A stretch of DNA of 64,000 nt, taken from assembly GCF_024699945.1 (NCBI RefSeq), contig NZ_JAJOMY010000001.1, forward strand, positions 558,001 through 622,000. The letters are read 5' to 3'. Below, one piece after another: positions 27,795 to 35,913 of the stretch. The DNA comes from Phenylobacterium sp. J426. Lineage in GTDB: Bacteria > Pseudomonadota > Alphaproteobacteria > Caulobacterales > Caulobacteraceae. The position numbers were made by a program, and so were the translations under genes. Under the pieces are notes generated by a model. That model worked only from the letters and a program-made list of their open reading frames with translations, searched no databases and was not told the DNA's origin. Every line of letters starts with the position of its first letter. Position 1 is the first letter of the stretch.

Positions 27795-28670
27795 ATGCCC
27801 GTTTCCGCCGAGATCGAAGCCCGCCGCGTGCGCGCCAAGGAATGGTTCGAGAGCCTGCAGCAGCGCATCTGCGCAGAGCTGGAGCGGCTGGAGGATGAGG
27901 CGCCGCCCGAGCTGTTCCCCGGCGACCCCGGACGGTTCGACTTCCGTCCGTGGACCCGCGAGAGCGGTGTCGGCGGCGGCGTCGGCGGCCATTTCAAGGG
28001 CCGGCTGTTCGAGAAGGCCGGCGTCCACACCTCGTCGGCCGTGGCGCAGTTCTCGCCCGAGATGGCCGCCCAGATGCCGGCGGCAGACAAGGACCCGTCC
28101 TACGTCTCGGCCTCGATCAGCCTGATCGTCCATCCGGTCAGCCCGCGCGTGCCGACGGTGCACATGAACACCCGCTTCCTCTCGACGGCCGTGAGCTGGT
28201 TCGGCGGCGGCGCCGACCTGACGCCGATGCTGGACGAACAGAGAAGCCAGGACGCCGACGACGCCCGGCTCTTCCACGCCGCGATGAAGGCCGCGTGCGA
28301 CGCCTTCGATCCCGAGTACCATCCGAAGTTCAAGGCCTGGTGCGACGAGTATTTCTTCCTGCCGCACCGCAACGAGCACCGCGGCGTCGGCGGCATCTTC
28401 TACGACCGCCACGACACCGGCGACTTCGAGAAGGACTTCGCCTTCACCCGCGCCGTCGGCGAGGCCTTCCTGGACGTCTATCCGAAGATCGTCCGTCATC
28501 GCATGGTCGAACCCTGGGGCGAGGCCGAGCGGGCCGAACAGCTCGTCCGCCGCGGCCGCTATGTCGAGTTCAACCTGCTCTACGACCGCGGCACCATGTT
28601 CGGCCTGAAGGCCGGCGGCAACGTCGAGACGATCCTCTCGTCCATGCCGCCGATGGTGGCCTGGCCTTAG
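27795..28670 (+). CDS. hemF: Oxygen-dependent coproporphyrinogen III oxidase
   Basis: A 291-residue haem-synthesis enzyme that uses O2 to decarboxylate two propionates of coproporphyrinogen III to vinyls. Signatures: LVRFDFRPW-like start FDFRPWTRESGVGGG, HMNTRFLSTAVSWFGGGADL, TPMLDEQRSQDADDARLFHA, CDEYFFLPHRNEHRGVGGIF and EFNLLYDRGTMFGLKAGGNV. The His and Asp residues lining the active site are all there. The length matches. It sits right behind trmL and opposite the bc1 operon, a sensible cluster for aerobic respiration. Confidence 0.95.
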   Translation: MPVSAEIEARRVRAKEWFESLQQRICAELERLEDEAPPELFPGDPGRFDFRPWTRESGVGGGVGGHFKGRLFEKAGVHTSSAVAQFSPEMAAQMPAADKDPSYVSASISLIVHPVSPRVPTVHMNTRFLSTAVSWFGGGADLTPMLDEQRSQDADDARLFHAAMKAACDAFDPEYHPKFKAWCDEYFFLPHRNEHRGVGGIFYDRHDTGDFEKDFAFTRAVGEAFLDVYPKIVRHRMVEPWGEAERAEQLVRRGRYVEFNLLYDRGTMFGLKAGGNVETILSSMPPMVAWP

Positions 28671-28676
28671 GGGTCC

Positions 28677-28766
28677 CTACGAGCCCAGAGCGGGTGTCGC
28701 GAGCCCGAAGACCAGCGCCGCCAGGGCGCTCGCCGCGATCAGCCAGTAGGCGTTTGGCTTCTTCAT
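28677..28766 (-). CDS. Small 29-residue hydrophobic protein (uncertain)
   Basis: Short frame encoding MKKPNAYWLIAASALAALVF followed by GLATPALGS. The basic start and hydrophobic helix look like a signal peptide or single membrane span. The ribosome binding site is poor (GGTCGG). It could be the last member of the minus-strand operon that ends with the amidotransferase. I know no relatives for certain. Confidence 0.35.
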   Translation of the reverse strand: MKKPNAYWLIAASALAALVFGLATPALGS

Positions 28767-28791
28767 TCCGACCCAACCGCCGGGCAGGCGG

Positions 28792-29502
28792 TTATGTTGC
28801 GAGGAAGCGGTTGATCCAGGTCCCGACGCGCACGCGGTCGTCCGGCGCCGCATAGCTGGCGATGGCGGCGTCGGCCTGGGCGTCCGGATAGACGCTGCCG
28901 CGCCGGGCATCGATCAGGGCCTTGGCGTAGTCCGGCTCGAACTCGGGATGCAGCTGGATCGAAATCGCCGGCTGGTCGCGCCAGACGAGCGCGCCGAAGG
29001 GGGCGAAGTCGGAGCCGGCGAACACCTCGGCGCCCGGCGGCTTCTGCACCACCTGGTCCTGGTGCGAGGCCGGCAGGCGGATCGTCTCGACCCGATCCAT
29101 CCAGGGCTCCGCAGAGATCACGCCATAGACATGTTCGCCGACGCCCCATCCCTTGTCCGACTTCACCACGCGACCACCGAACGCCTGGGCCATGGCCTGA
29201 TGGCCGAAGCAGACGCCGACCAGCTTGGCGCGGCCCTTCGCCGCCTGCAGGAAGCCGATCAGCTCCGCGATCCACGGCTCGGCGTCGTAGACCCCGCAGG
29301 CCGAGCCCGTCACGATGTAGGCGTCATTGTCCTCGGGCGCGCCCGGCCACTCGCCCTCGTCCGCGGCATAGGTCCGCCAGGCGTAGGTGTCGGCCCCCAG
29401 CAGCCGCATGAACATGTCCGGGTAGGTCCCGAATCGCTCGACCGCCGGCTTCGGCGGCCGTCCTGTCTTCAGGATGCCGATCTTCAGGGGGTCAGCCGTC
29501 AA
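28792..29502 (-). CDS. Class I glutamine amidotransferase-like protein
   Basis: A 236-residue protein of the GATase1 fold (GMP synthase glutaminase-like, stand-alone). Nucleophile Cys is in VGVCFGHQAMAQAFGG, and His-Glu is in LHPEFEPDYA, completing the triad. The start is probably TTG 29502, which overlaps the cca stop (TTGA), giving MTADPLKIGILKTGRPP. Such stand-alone GATases hydrolyse glutamine or gamma-glutamyl compounds; the partner synthetase, if any, is not adjacent, so the substrate is open. Last clear gene of the DUF1285-nudL-DUF6111-cca operon. Confidence 0.85.
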   Translation of the reverse strand: MTADPLKIGILKTGRPPKPAVERFGTYPDMFMRLLGADTYAWRTYAADEGEWPGAPEDNDAYIVTGSACGVYDAEPWIAELIGFLQAAKGRAKLVGVCFGHQAMAQAFGGRVVKSDKGWGVGEHVYGVISAEPWMDRVETIRLPASHQDQVVQKPPGAEVFAGSDFAPFGALVWRDQPAISIQLHPEFEPDYAKALIDARRGSVYPDAQADAAIASYAAPDDRVRVGTWINRFLAT

Positions 29503-30748
29503 TAGACCATGCCCTGGACGACCGCCTTGAGCTTCTCGATGGCGCTCAGCCGGTCGTCGAGGAAGTCGTGATCGATCCACCACTCCTCGACCTCGCGCAG
29601 GATGCGCCCGACCATCGGGCCCTTCGGCGCGCCGGCCTTGATGACGTCCTCGCCGGTCAGCGGCAGGACCGGGGGCGTCCAACCCTCGGCCAGAGCGATC
29701 ATCCCCCGCCATTGGGTCGCCTGGGCGGTGCCGGGCGCCGCGGCCCAGGCCAGCTTCGCCCGGTCGCGGAAGACGGATTGCCCCGTGCGATAGACGGCCC
29801 GACGGATCTCGCGGGGGCTCATCCAGCTCTTCAGCTCAGGCGTCGGCGCAAGCGCCGCCACGATGCGGTCGCGGTCGGCGTTCGACAGCCGCAGCCGCTC
29901 GCCCAGCTTCAGCGCCGCCACCTGGTCGTCCGGAAAGAGGGCGGCCAGCCGCAGAACGGCGTCGGCCTCGAACAGCTGCTCGCTCTCGATCGCCGTCAGG
30001 CCGTCGAACCGCCCGAGATTGGCGGGCAGCTCCAGGATCACGCCCAGCACGCCGGCGTCCGCCATCCGGCGCACCGCTGCCCGCGGATCATCCGCCGCCA
30101 GCAGCTTCAGCAGCTCTTTCGAGATCCGCTCCGCCGCAAGGTTCCGGACGCCGTCCTTCAGCGCCGCACACGCCGCCACGGCCGCGGCGTCCGGCTCCCC
30201 CGGCCGTACCAGGCGTGGAACCGGAAGAACCGGAGGTTGCGCAGGTGGTCCTCGCGCAGCCGCTGCTCGGGCTCGCCCATGAAGATGATCCGCCCGGCCT
30301 TGGCGTCGGCTACTCCGTGGCCGCTGGGGTCGTAGATCGAGCCGTCACGGCGCGCATAGAGCGAGTTGACGGTGAAGTCCCGGCGCGCGGCGTCCTCGGC
30401 CCAGTCGTCGGTGAAGGCCACCGTGGCGCGGCGGCCGTCGGTGGTCACGTCGCGGCGCAGGGTGGTTATCTCATAGGGGGTGTGGTCGGCGACCGCGGTG
30501 ACGGTGCCGTGTTCGACGCCGGTCGGCACGGCGCGGATCCCCGCCGCCTCCAGCGCCTTCGTCACCGCCTCCGGCGTCAGGCGGGTGGCGATGTCGACGT
30601 CGTCGACCTTCACGCCGATCAGGGTGTTGCGGACGCACCCCCCGACGAAGCGCGCGGAGTCGGGGCCGCCGGCGGCCTCGAGGGCGTCCATCACCCGCAC
30701 CGCCGACCTGGCCGTCATCCAGGCGGGCTGTCCTACCGTGTCGGTCAT
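29499..30748 (-). CDS. cca: CCA tRNA nucleotidyltransferase / poly(A) polymerase family, one frameshift
   Basis: About 416 residues after correction. The head domain has FVGGCVRNTLIGVKVDDVDI (Gly-Gly and the DxD metal pair), GTVTAVADHTPYEITTLRRD, DDWAEDAARRDFTVNSLYAR and EDHLRNLRFFRFHAWYGRG. The frame then breaks at the C5 run 30197-30201 (plus strand), where one base seems missing, and continues EPDAAAVAACAALKDGVRNL to KLKAVVQGMVY. In alphaproteobacteria this family adds CCA ends to tRNA, so loss would be severe; a sequence error is likely. Start overlaps the DUF6111 stop (ATGA) and its stop overlaps the GATase start. Confidence 0.9.
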
Positions 30749-31020
30749 CGGTCCTCGTAGCGCCCCTGCGTGACCCGCCCGTCGGGGCCCACCTCGGCGG
30801 GAACATAGGTCTGCCCGCGGGTGTCCGGATGGAATATCGCCGTCGCCATCAACGAAAGGGCCACCAGCACCGCGCCCACGGCGAACAGCCAGGGCCACGG
30901 CGTCGCGCCCGGCTCGCGGCCGCTTCGCCTCGCCCAGGCCCGCCAGACGAACCACAGGAGAAAGGGCGCCGCCATGAGCGCGCCACGGAGGAGCAGCAGC
31001 CTAAGCAAGGGCGGCTCCAT
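30745..31020 (-). CDS. DUF6111-like small membrane protein
   Basis: A 91-residue protein with two hydrophobic spans, LLRGALMAAPFLLWFVWRAW and PWLFAVGAVLVALSLMATAI, then a polar tail VPAEVGPDGRVTQGRYEDR. The Pro-Ala-Glu and GRYEDR tail and its place between nudL and cca fit the alphaproteobacterial DUF6111 family, whose role is unknown. It overlaps nudL by 20 bases and cca by four, so it is tightly coupled in the operon. Confidence 0.78.
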   Translation of the reverse strand: MEPPLLRLLLLRGALMAAPFLLWFVWRAWARRSGREPGATPWPWLFAVGAVLVALSLMATAIFHPDTRGQTYVPAEVGPDGRVTQGRYEDR

Positions 31021-31654
31021 ACAGCCGATCGTACAACGCCCGCAGGATGCCCGCGGTCGCGCCCCAGATGAAACGCTCCTGGTGGGTCATGGCGTAGAAC
31101 CGCCGCCGCTCGCCGTTGGGCAGCTCACGCTCGTGCTCCTCGTAGTTGCCGGGGTCCATCAGGAAGCCGAACGGTGTCTCGAAGATGTCGGCCACCTCGT
31201 CGGGATTGGGGTTCAGCTCGAAGCCGGGCGCCACGAAGCCGACGACGGGCGTGACCAGGTAGCCGGTGCCGGTCTGGTAGGGCGTCGAAAGGCCCGCCAG
31301 GCTGACGAACCTCCGCTCCAGGGCGATCTCCTCCTCCGCTTCGCGCAGGGCCGTTTCCCAGGGCGTCTCGCCCGGGTCCTGGCGCCCTCCCGGCAAGGCG
31401 ACCTGGCCGGTGTGCCGCCGCAAGGTGTCCGAGCGCCGTGTCAGCAGCACCGTGTATCCCGCCTCCCGTTCCACGAGCCCGATCAGCACCGAGGCCGGCG
31501 TCAGGGTCTGGTCGGGTTGCGCCGACCAGCCGCCGGGGGCGAGGTCGTAGTCCGAGCGCCGGCGCAGGCCTGCCACCGGCTCGCCGTCGTGCAGCGGGTC
31601 CAGGTGGTCGGCGATCCAGCTCTTCAGGTCACGGGGTTTCGACAGGTCGTTCAC
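31001..31654 (-). CDS. nudL: NUDIX hydrolase, coenzyme A pyrophosphatase type
   Basis: A 217-residue NUDIX protein. The box reads GGRQDPGETPWETALREAEEEI (shown in part: GGRQDPGE, REAEEEI), fitting G-x5-E-x7-R-E-x-x-E-E. Just before it is the CoA-type motif LLTRRSDTLRRHTGQVALPG (LLTxR, RxHxGQ, PGG) that marks enzymes cleaving coenzyme A and its oxidised forms to phosphopantetheine and adenosine 3',5'-bisphosphate. The start is GTG 31654, overlapping the DUF1285 stop (GTGA). All catalytic residues present. Confidence 0.88.
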   Translation of the reverse strand: MNDLSKPRDLKSWIADHLDPLHDGEPVAGLRRRSDYDLAPGGWSAQPDQTLTPASVLIGLVEREAGYTVLLTRRSDTLRRHTGQVALPGGRQDPGETPWETALREAEEEIALERRFVSLAGLSTPYQTGTGYLVTPVVGFVAPGFELNPNPDEVADIFETPFGFLMDPGNYEEHERELPNGERRRFYAMTHQERFIWGATAGILRALYDRLYGAALA

Positions 31655-32181
31655 GGGCGACCGACCTCGAAGAACTGACCGTTCGAGACCACGCCCAGGG
31701 CGCCGTCGCGCTCCTCGGCGACCTCCGCCAGCTCATAGAAGGCGGGCCGCGAGATCAGCGCCTCCAGTCCGCCGCGCACGTGCACATAGGGGCGCGGCTC
31801 GCCGCCTTCGCCCATTTCGACGCGGATCGGATGGTCGGGTCCGGCCTCGACCTCGTCGCCGACATTGGTGGTGAACCGCAGCGCGCCGCCGACCCGGTCG
31901 ACGCGCACGGCGACGAACGGCGCGTCCTCGACGGTGATCTTCAGCTTCTCGACCGGCGTGACCAGCCAGGTCCCGTCCGGGTCCTTGCGCAGGATGGTGG
32001 AGAACAGCCGCACCAGCGCTTCGCGCTTGATCTCGCCGCCTTCGTGCACCCACGACCCGTCCTTGCGGATGACGATGTCGATCTGACCCGAGCGCTCCGG
32101 GTTCCACAGATGCACCGGCGGCAGGCCGCGCTTCGGCTGCGCGGCCTCAGCCAGCTGGTCGAGGGTGGTCTTGTTGCTCAC
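31651..32181 (-). CDS. DUF1285 domain-containing protein
   Basis: A 176-residue protein of the DUF1285 family, first gene of the five-gene overlapping operon. Visible: LPPVHLWNPERSGQIDIVIR, KDGSWVHEGGEIKREALVRL, FSTILRKDPDGTWLVTPVEK and DHPIRVEMGEGGEPRPYVHV, all characteristic. The structure known for the family is a two-domain beta fold without an established activity. The GTG start at 32181 gives MSNKTTLDQLAEAAQ; longer extensions upstream overlap antisense of the GNAT gene. Its stop overlaps the nudL start. Confidence 0.85.
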   Translation of the reverse strand: MSNKTTLDQLAEAAQPKRGLPPVHLWNPERSGQIDIVIRKDGSWVHEGGEIKREALVRLFSTILRKDPDGTWLVTPVEKLKITVEDAPFVAVRVDRVGGALRFTTNVGDEVEAGPDHPIRVEMGEGGEPRPYVHVRGGLEALISRPAFYELAEVAEERDGALGVVSNGQFFEVGRP

Positions 32182-32216
32182 CTGCGCAAGGTAGGCGCCC
32201 CGGGGAGTCGGCTCAA

Positions 32217-32729
32217 CTACCGCGGCCTGACGGGGCCGCTGAGCGTCACCGGGCGGAACGGCAGCATCAGCACCCGCCGCTGCTCCACCGGCCCCGGCAT
32301 CACCGCCGCGGGCGCCCCCTCGAAGCCGAAGCGCTCGAAATAGGGCGGATCCCCAACCAGCAGCACCGCGGCCTCGCCGGCCGCCTCCGCCGCCGCGCAG
32401 GCCTGCGCCACCAGCCGCCCGCCGACGCCGGCGCTCTGCAGGCCGGGTTCCACCGCCAGGGGGCCCAGGAACACCACCGGCGTCTCGCCCACCTTGACGC
32501 GCCACATCCGCACGACCCCGGCCAGTCTTCCGTCCTCGAAGGCGCAGAACGACAGCTCGGGCGCGAAGTCGGCGAACTCGCGCACCCGCTCGGACGATTT
32601 GGCGAAACGGCCCGGACCAAAGGCGCGGTCCAGCAGGGCCTCGATGGCGGCGGCGTCGCCGGGCGCTTCGTGGACGAGGGAGAGCGTACCGGAGGGAGCG
32701 CCGTCGGGCGCGCAGGGCATCACGGACAT
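32217..32729 (-). CDS. GNAT family N-acetyltransferase
   Basis: A 170-residue acetyltransferase using acetyl-CoA. The core has RMWRVKVGETPVVFLGPLAV and the pyrophosphate-binding QSAGVGGRLVAQACAAA (Q-x-x-G-x-G), then VLLVGDPPYFERFGFEGAPA, the typical tail of the YhbS-like group that acetylates an unknown small molecule or protein. It lies 36 bases before the DUF1285 gene on the same strand, so it may be the head of that operon. The 224-base gap to the MFS gene holds both divergent promoters; I see only short GC-rich palindromes in it. Confidence 0.85.
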   Translation of the reverse strand: MSVMPCAPDGAPSGTLSLVHEAPGDAAAIEALLDRAFGPGRFAKSSERVREFADFAPELSFCAFEDGRLAGVVRMWRVKVGETPVVFLGPLAVEPGLQSAGVGGRLVAQACAAAEAAGEAAVLLVGDPPYFERFGFEGAPAAVMPGPVEQRRVLMLPFRPVTLSGPVRPR

Positions 32730-32953
32730 GATCGGGTCTTCTCGAGAGGGGACGGCGTACGCCGGACGGCTTCAATGCCGGACCGGACCTGGCGGTTCAT
32801 GCGCGCTCAGGCGCAGGGACGTCGTCGCATCTCGGGGCCTCCTGGCCGCCTCTCGGAGTGCGCGCAAATAGGGCCCGCGCCCGCCGGCGTCAACGCCGTT
32901 GCCGCGCCCCCGTTGCGAAGCCCCACGACGCAGGCCAGTGTCGCAGGCTCCGC

Positions 32954-34207
32954 ATGTCCCAGCCCCAAGATGACGACGTCCCCTCCGCCCGCGCGCTCCT
33001 CAAGGAGCGCGACTACCTGTCGTTCTGGGGCTCGCGCTGGACCGGCAGCTTCGCCAGCCAGATCCAGTCGGTGGCGATGGGCTGGCACATGTACGTCCTG
33101 GCCCGCGAGACCCGCTCGGTCGAGGAGAGCGCCTTCCTGGTCGGCATGATCGGCCTGGCCGCCTTCGTGCCCGTCCTGTTGCTGACGCTGCCGGCCGGCG
33201 AGGCCGCCGACCGCTACGACCGCAAGAAGGTGCTGCTGCTCTGCCTCTCGGGCGAGATCGCCAGCGTGCTCACCCTGGCGATCGCCACGGTGAACGGCTG
33301 GGCCAGCCCGGCCCTGCTGCTCGGCATCGCCGTTCTGTTCGGCGCCAGCCGGGCGTTCTTCGCGCCGGCCAACACGGCGCTGGGGCCCATGCTGGTGCCG
33401 CGCAAGCTGCTGCCCCGGGCCATCGCCTGGAATTCGCTGGCCTGGCAGACCGCCGCGATCGCCGGCCCGGCGGCCGGCGGCTTGCTGCTGATGCACGCGC
33501 CCGAGACGGCCTATTTCACCACCTTCGGCCTCTATGGCCTGGCCGCCGTCTTCGTCTTCTCCATCCACGGCAACGCCAAGCCGGACGTGAACCCCGGCAG
33601 CCGCTGGCAGCTGATGAAGGAGGGGCTGGCCTATGTCTGGCGTCAGAAGATCGTCTTCGGCGCCATCAGCCTCGATCTCTTCGCCGTCCTCCTGGGCGGG
33701 GCCACCGCCCTCCTGCCGGTGTTCGCCCGCGACGTCCTGCACGTGGGCCCGCAGGGCTTCGGCATCCTGCGCGCCGGGCCGGCCATCGGAGCCACGCTGG
33801 TGGCGCTGTGGCTCGCGGCCAACCCGATCCGCCGCAAGGCGGGCCTCTTCATGTTCGCGGGCGTCGCCCTGTTCGGCGCCGCCACCATCGTCTTCGGCCT
33901 TTCCAAGACGCTGTGGCTCTCGGTGGCCGCCCTCGCCGTGCTCGGCGGCGCCGACATGCTCAGCGTCTACATCCGCCAGACGCTCGTCCAGCTCGTGACC
34001 CCGGACGCCATGCGGGGCCGCGTCGCCGCCGTCTCCTCGGTGTTCATCGGCGCGTCCAACGAGCTCGGCGAGTTCGAGAGCGGCGTCGTCGCCCGCTGGC
34101 TGGGCCCCATCGGCGCCGCCATCTTCGGCGGCGTGGGCGCGCTGACCGTCACCGCGCTGTGGGCCCGCCTCTTCCCCGACTTGCGCCGCGCCGACCGGCT
34201 TGAATAG
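32954..34207 (+). CDS. MFS transporter, EntS/MFS_3-like
   Basis: A 417-residue inner-membrane transporter with twelve probable spans. YLSFWGSRWTGSFASQIQSV begins the first span; the A-motif loop is GEAADRYDRKKVLLLCLS, and FGASRAFFAPANTALGPMLV lies in the following helices, both features of the enterobactin exporter-like MFS_3 group. The second half includes LLPVFARDVLHVGPQGFGIL. Substrate unknown. ATG 32954 (MSQPQDDDVPSARA) is chosen because the longer 5' extension has no ribosome binding site and a very basic composition. Confidence 0.87.
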   Translation: MSQPQDDDVPSARALLKERDYLSFWGSRWTGSFASQIQSVAMGWHMYVLARETRSVEESAFLVGMIGLAAFVPVLLLTLPAGEAADRYDRKKVLLLCLSGEIASVLTLAIATVNGWASPALLLGIAVLFGASRAFFAPANTALGPMLVPRKLLPRAIAWNSLAWQTAAIAGPAAGGLLLMHAPETAYFTTFGLYGLAAVFVFSIHGNAKPDVNPGSRWQLMKEGLAYVWRQKIVFGAISLDLFAVLLGGATALLPVFARDVLHVGPQGFGILRAGPAIGATLVALWLAANPIRRKAGLFMFAGVALFGAATIVFGLSKTLWLSVAALAVLGGADMLSVYIRQTLVQLVTPDAMRGRVAAVSSVFIGASNELGEFESGVVARWLGPIGAAIFGGVGALTVTALWARLFPDLRRADRLE

Positions 34208-34215
34208 GCTCCGTC

Positions 34216-34241
34216 CCCATAAATTCAGCGAGATTTATGGG
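34216..34241 (+). promoter_or_regulatory. Perfect inverted repeat overlapping the SDR ribosome binding site
   Basis: CCCATAAAT and ATTTATGGG form perfect nine-base arms with an eight-base spacer. The right arm runs into the Shine-Dalgarno GGGAGGA (34239-34245), eight bases before... the ATG at 34250. It is AT-rich in a GC-rich neighbourhood, so chance is unlikely. It may be a repressor operator (TetR-like size) or an RNA hairpin that hides the ribosome binding site. Confidence 0.6.
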
Positions 34242-34249
34242 AGGATTTC

Positions 34250-35176
34250 ATGGGCGTGTTGGAAGGCAAGGTCGTCCTGGTCACGGGCGGCGGAAACGGC
34301 ATCGGCCGCGACTGCGCGCTGATCGCGGCGGCCGAGGGCGCAAGGGTGCTGGTCAACGACCTGGGCGCCGGGTTGAAGGGCGACGACGAAGGCTCCGCCA
34401 GTCCCGCCGAGGAGGTCGCCCGCCTCATCCGCGAGCGCGGCGGCGAGGCCGCCTCCAACTCCGACAGCGTCACCAGCTACCGCGCCGTGCAGGGCATGGT
34501 CGAGCAGGCGCTCGACACCTTCGGCGCCCTGCACGCCGTCATCAACCCGGCCGGGATCCTGCGCGACGTGATGTTCCACAAGATGACCGAGGACGACTGG
34601 GACAAGGTCATCGACGTCCACATGCGCGGCTCGTTCAACGTGGCGCGGGCCACCATCGAGCTGTTCCGCAACCAGCAGGACGGCGCCTACATGTTCTTCA
34701 CGTCCACCTCGGGCCTCTACGGCAACATCGGCCAGGCCAATTACGGCGCGGCCAAGATGGGGATCGCCGGGCTCTCGCGGATCATCGCGATGGAGGGCGC
34801 CCGCAACAACGTCCGCGCCAACTGCATCGCCCCCGTCGCGTGGACGCGCATGACCCAGTCGGTGCCGATCCGCGACGAGGCGCACGCCGCCCGCCGGGCG
34901 GCCATGGCCGAGAAGATCCGCCCGGACCAGCCGGCCCGCTTCTCGGTCGCCCTCGTCAGCCCCGCGGCCCACGTCTCGGGACAGGTGTTCGGGGTCTCGG
35001 GCGAGACCATCCATCTCTATTCCCAGCCGCGCCCGATCGAGACCTGCACGAAGCCCGAGGGCGAGGCCTGGACGGTGGAGACCATCCTCTCCGAGGCGGT
35101 GCCGCAGATGGCCGGCAAGTTCTACGACCTCGGCGGGGCCGGCGCGCCGCCGCCGAAGAAGGTCGAGCCCGCCTGA
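34250..35176 (+). CDS. SDR family dehydrogenase, 17-beta-HSD4/MFE-like
   Basis: A 308-residue short-chain dehydrogenase. Motifs: VVLVTGGGNGIGRDCALIAA (TGxxxGIG), VLVNDLGAG with the Asp expected for NAD+, INPAGILRD (NAG variant), the Ser in FFTSTSGLYGNIGQANYGAA and the catalytic YGAAK. The extra C-terminal part, with the SGQVFGVSGETIHLYSQPRP region, resembles bacterial hydroxyacyl-CoA or steroid dehydrogenases of the 17-beta-HSD4 group. It probably acts on acyl-CoA or sterol-like substrates. The strong ribosome binding site GGGAGGA overlaps an inverted repeat, so expression is likely regulated. Confidence 0.88.
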   Translation: MGVLEGKVVLVTGGGNGIGRDCALIAAAEGARVLVNDLGAGLKGDDEGSASPAEEVARLIRERGGEAASNSDSVTSYRAVQGMVEQALDTFGALHAVINPAGILRDVMFHKMTEDDWDKVIDVHMRGSFNVARATIELFRNQQDGAYMFFTSTSGLYGNIGQANYGAAKMGIAGLSRIIAMEGARNNVRANCIAPVAWTRMTQSVPIRDEAHAARRAAMAEKIRPDQPARFSVALVSPAAHVSGQVFGVSGETIHLYSQPRPIETCTKPEGEAWTVETILSEAVPQMAGKFYDLGGAGAPPPKKVEPA

Positions 35177-35188
35177 CGGTCAGCCGGC

Positions 35189-35530
35189 TCAGCGCACCCA
35201 GCGGCCGCGGCGCTCGTCCCAGTAGCCGTAGCGGCGATCCACCGGATAGCCGCTGAAGCCGTAGCCGCACGGGTCGTCGCGCTTGGCCAGCTGGTTGCCG
35301 ATCACGCCGCCCGCCACAGCCCCGATGGCCGCGCCGGTCGCGTCGTCGCGGGCGATCGCCGCGCCGGCCGCGCCGCCCAGCACCGCGCCCGCCGCCGTCG
35401 CCGCGGCGCGGTTGCGCTCGTAGTCGCGTTCGCACGCCGAGGCGTAGCGGTCGCCGTAGCCGGTGCTCGCGCAGCCGCCCAGCACCATCACCAGGGCGCC
35501 TCCCGCGCCGATCATCATCGTCTTCTTCAC
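35189..35530 (-). CDS. Glycine-zipper outer-membrane lipoprotein
   Basis: A 113-residue lipoprotein: GTG 35530 gives MKKTMMIGAGGALVMVLGGC, with a lipobox ending in Cys20 and AAGGAGC seven bases upstream. A glycine-zipper 2TM domain follows (AAGAVLGGAAGAAIA, ATGAAIGAVAGGVIGNQLAK), and then a Tyr/Arg-rich tail (GYGFSGYPVDRRYGYWDER). Such Rick_17kDa/SlyB-like proteins sit in the outer membrane and help envelope integrity; exact role not known. Convergent with the SDR gene, 12 bases between ends. Confidence 0.85.
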   Translation of the reverse strand: MKKTMMIGAGGALVMVLGGCASTGYGDRYASACERDYERNRAAATAAGAVLGGAAGAAIARDDATGAAIGAVAGGVIGNQLAKRDDPCGYGFSGYPVDRRYGYWDERRGRWVR

Positions 35531-35688
35531 TGTCCAGCTCCTTATGTCGGGCGTCGGACAAACGCCGGGCCGGCGCGGCCGTTCCGGCGGCGGGAGGCTG
35601 TCAAATGATGAGCACTGGAACGCCCCGCCCGGCCTCCCGTTCGCCGCAAGCCCGACAACAGACGCCACACCAGACAGGAGCCGCCGCC

Positions 35689-35913
35689 ATGGTCGTCCGC
35701 CAGGAAAAGCCGATGAACGCCGCCGGCCAGGCGCCGAAGGGCCGCCTCACCTGGATGGCCATCGCCGGCATGGCGGTGTTCGCCATCCTGCTGGTGTTCC
35801 TGTTCGTGAAGCCCGGAACCGACGAGCGCAGCGGCGCAGGGACCGAACCCCCGGCCGCCCAGGGCGCCCCCACCGACGCCTCGCCGCCGCCGGGTTCGCA
35901 GCCGGCAGGCTAG
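35689..35913 (+). CDS. Small single-span membrane protein
   Basis: A 74-residue protein: short polar start (MVVRQEKPMNAAGQAPKGR), one membrane helix (LTWMAIAGMAVFAILLVFLF), and a low-complexity Pro/Ala/Gly tail. CAGGAG lies 7-8 bases upstream of the ATG at 35689. It is convergent with and overlaps the GNAT gene by four bases. I know no family for it. Confidence 0.6.
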   Translation: MVVRQEKPMNAAGQAPKGRLTWMAIAGMAVFAILLVFLFVKPGTDERSGAGTEPPAAQGAPTDASPPPGSQPAG

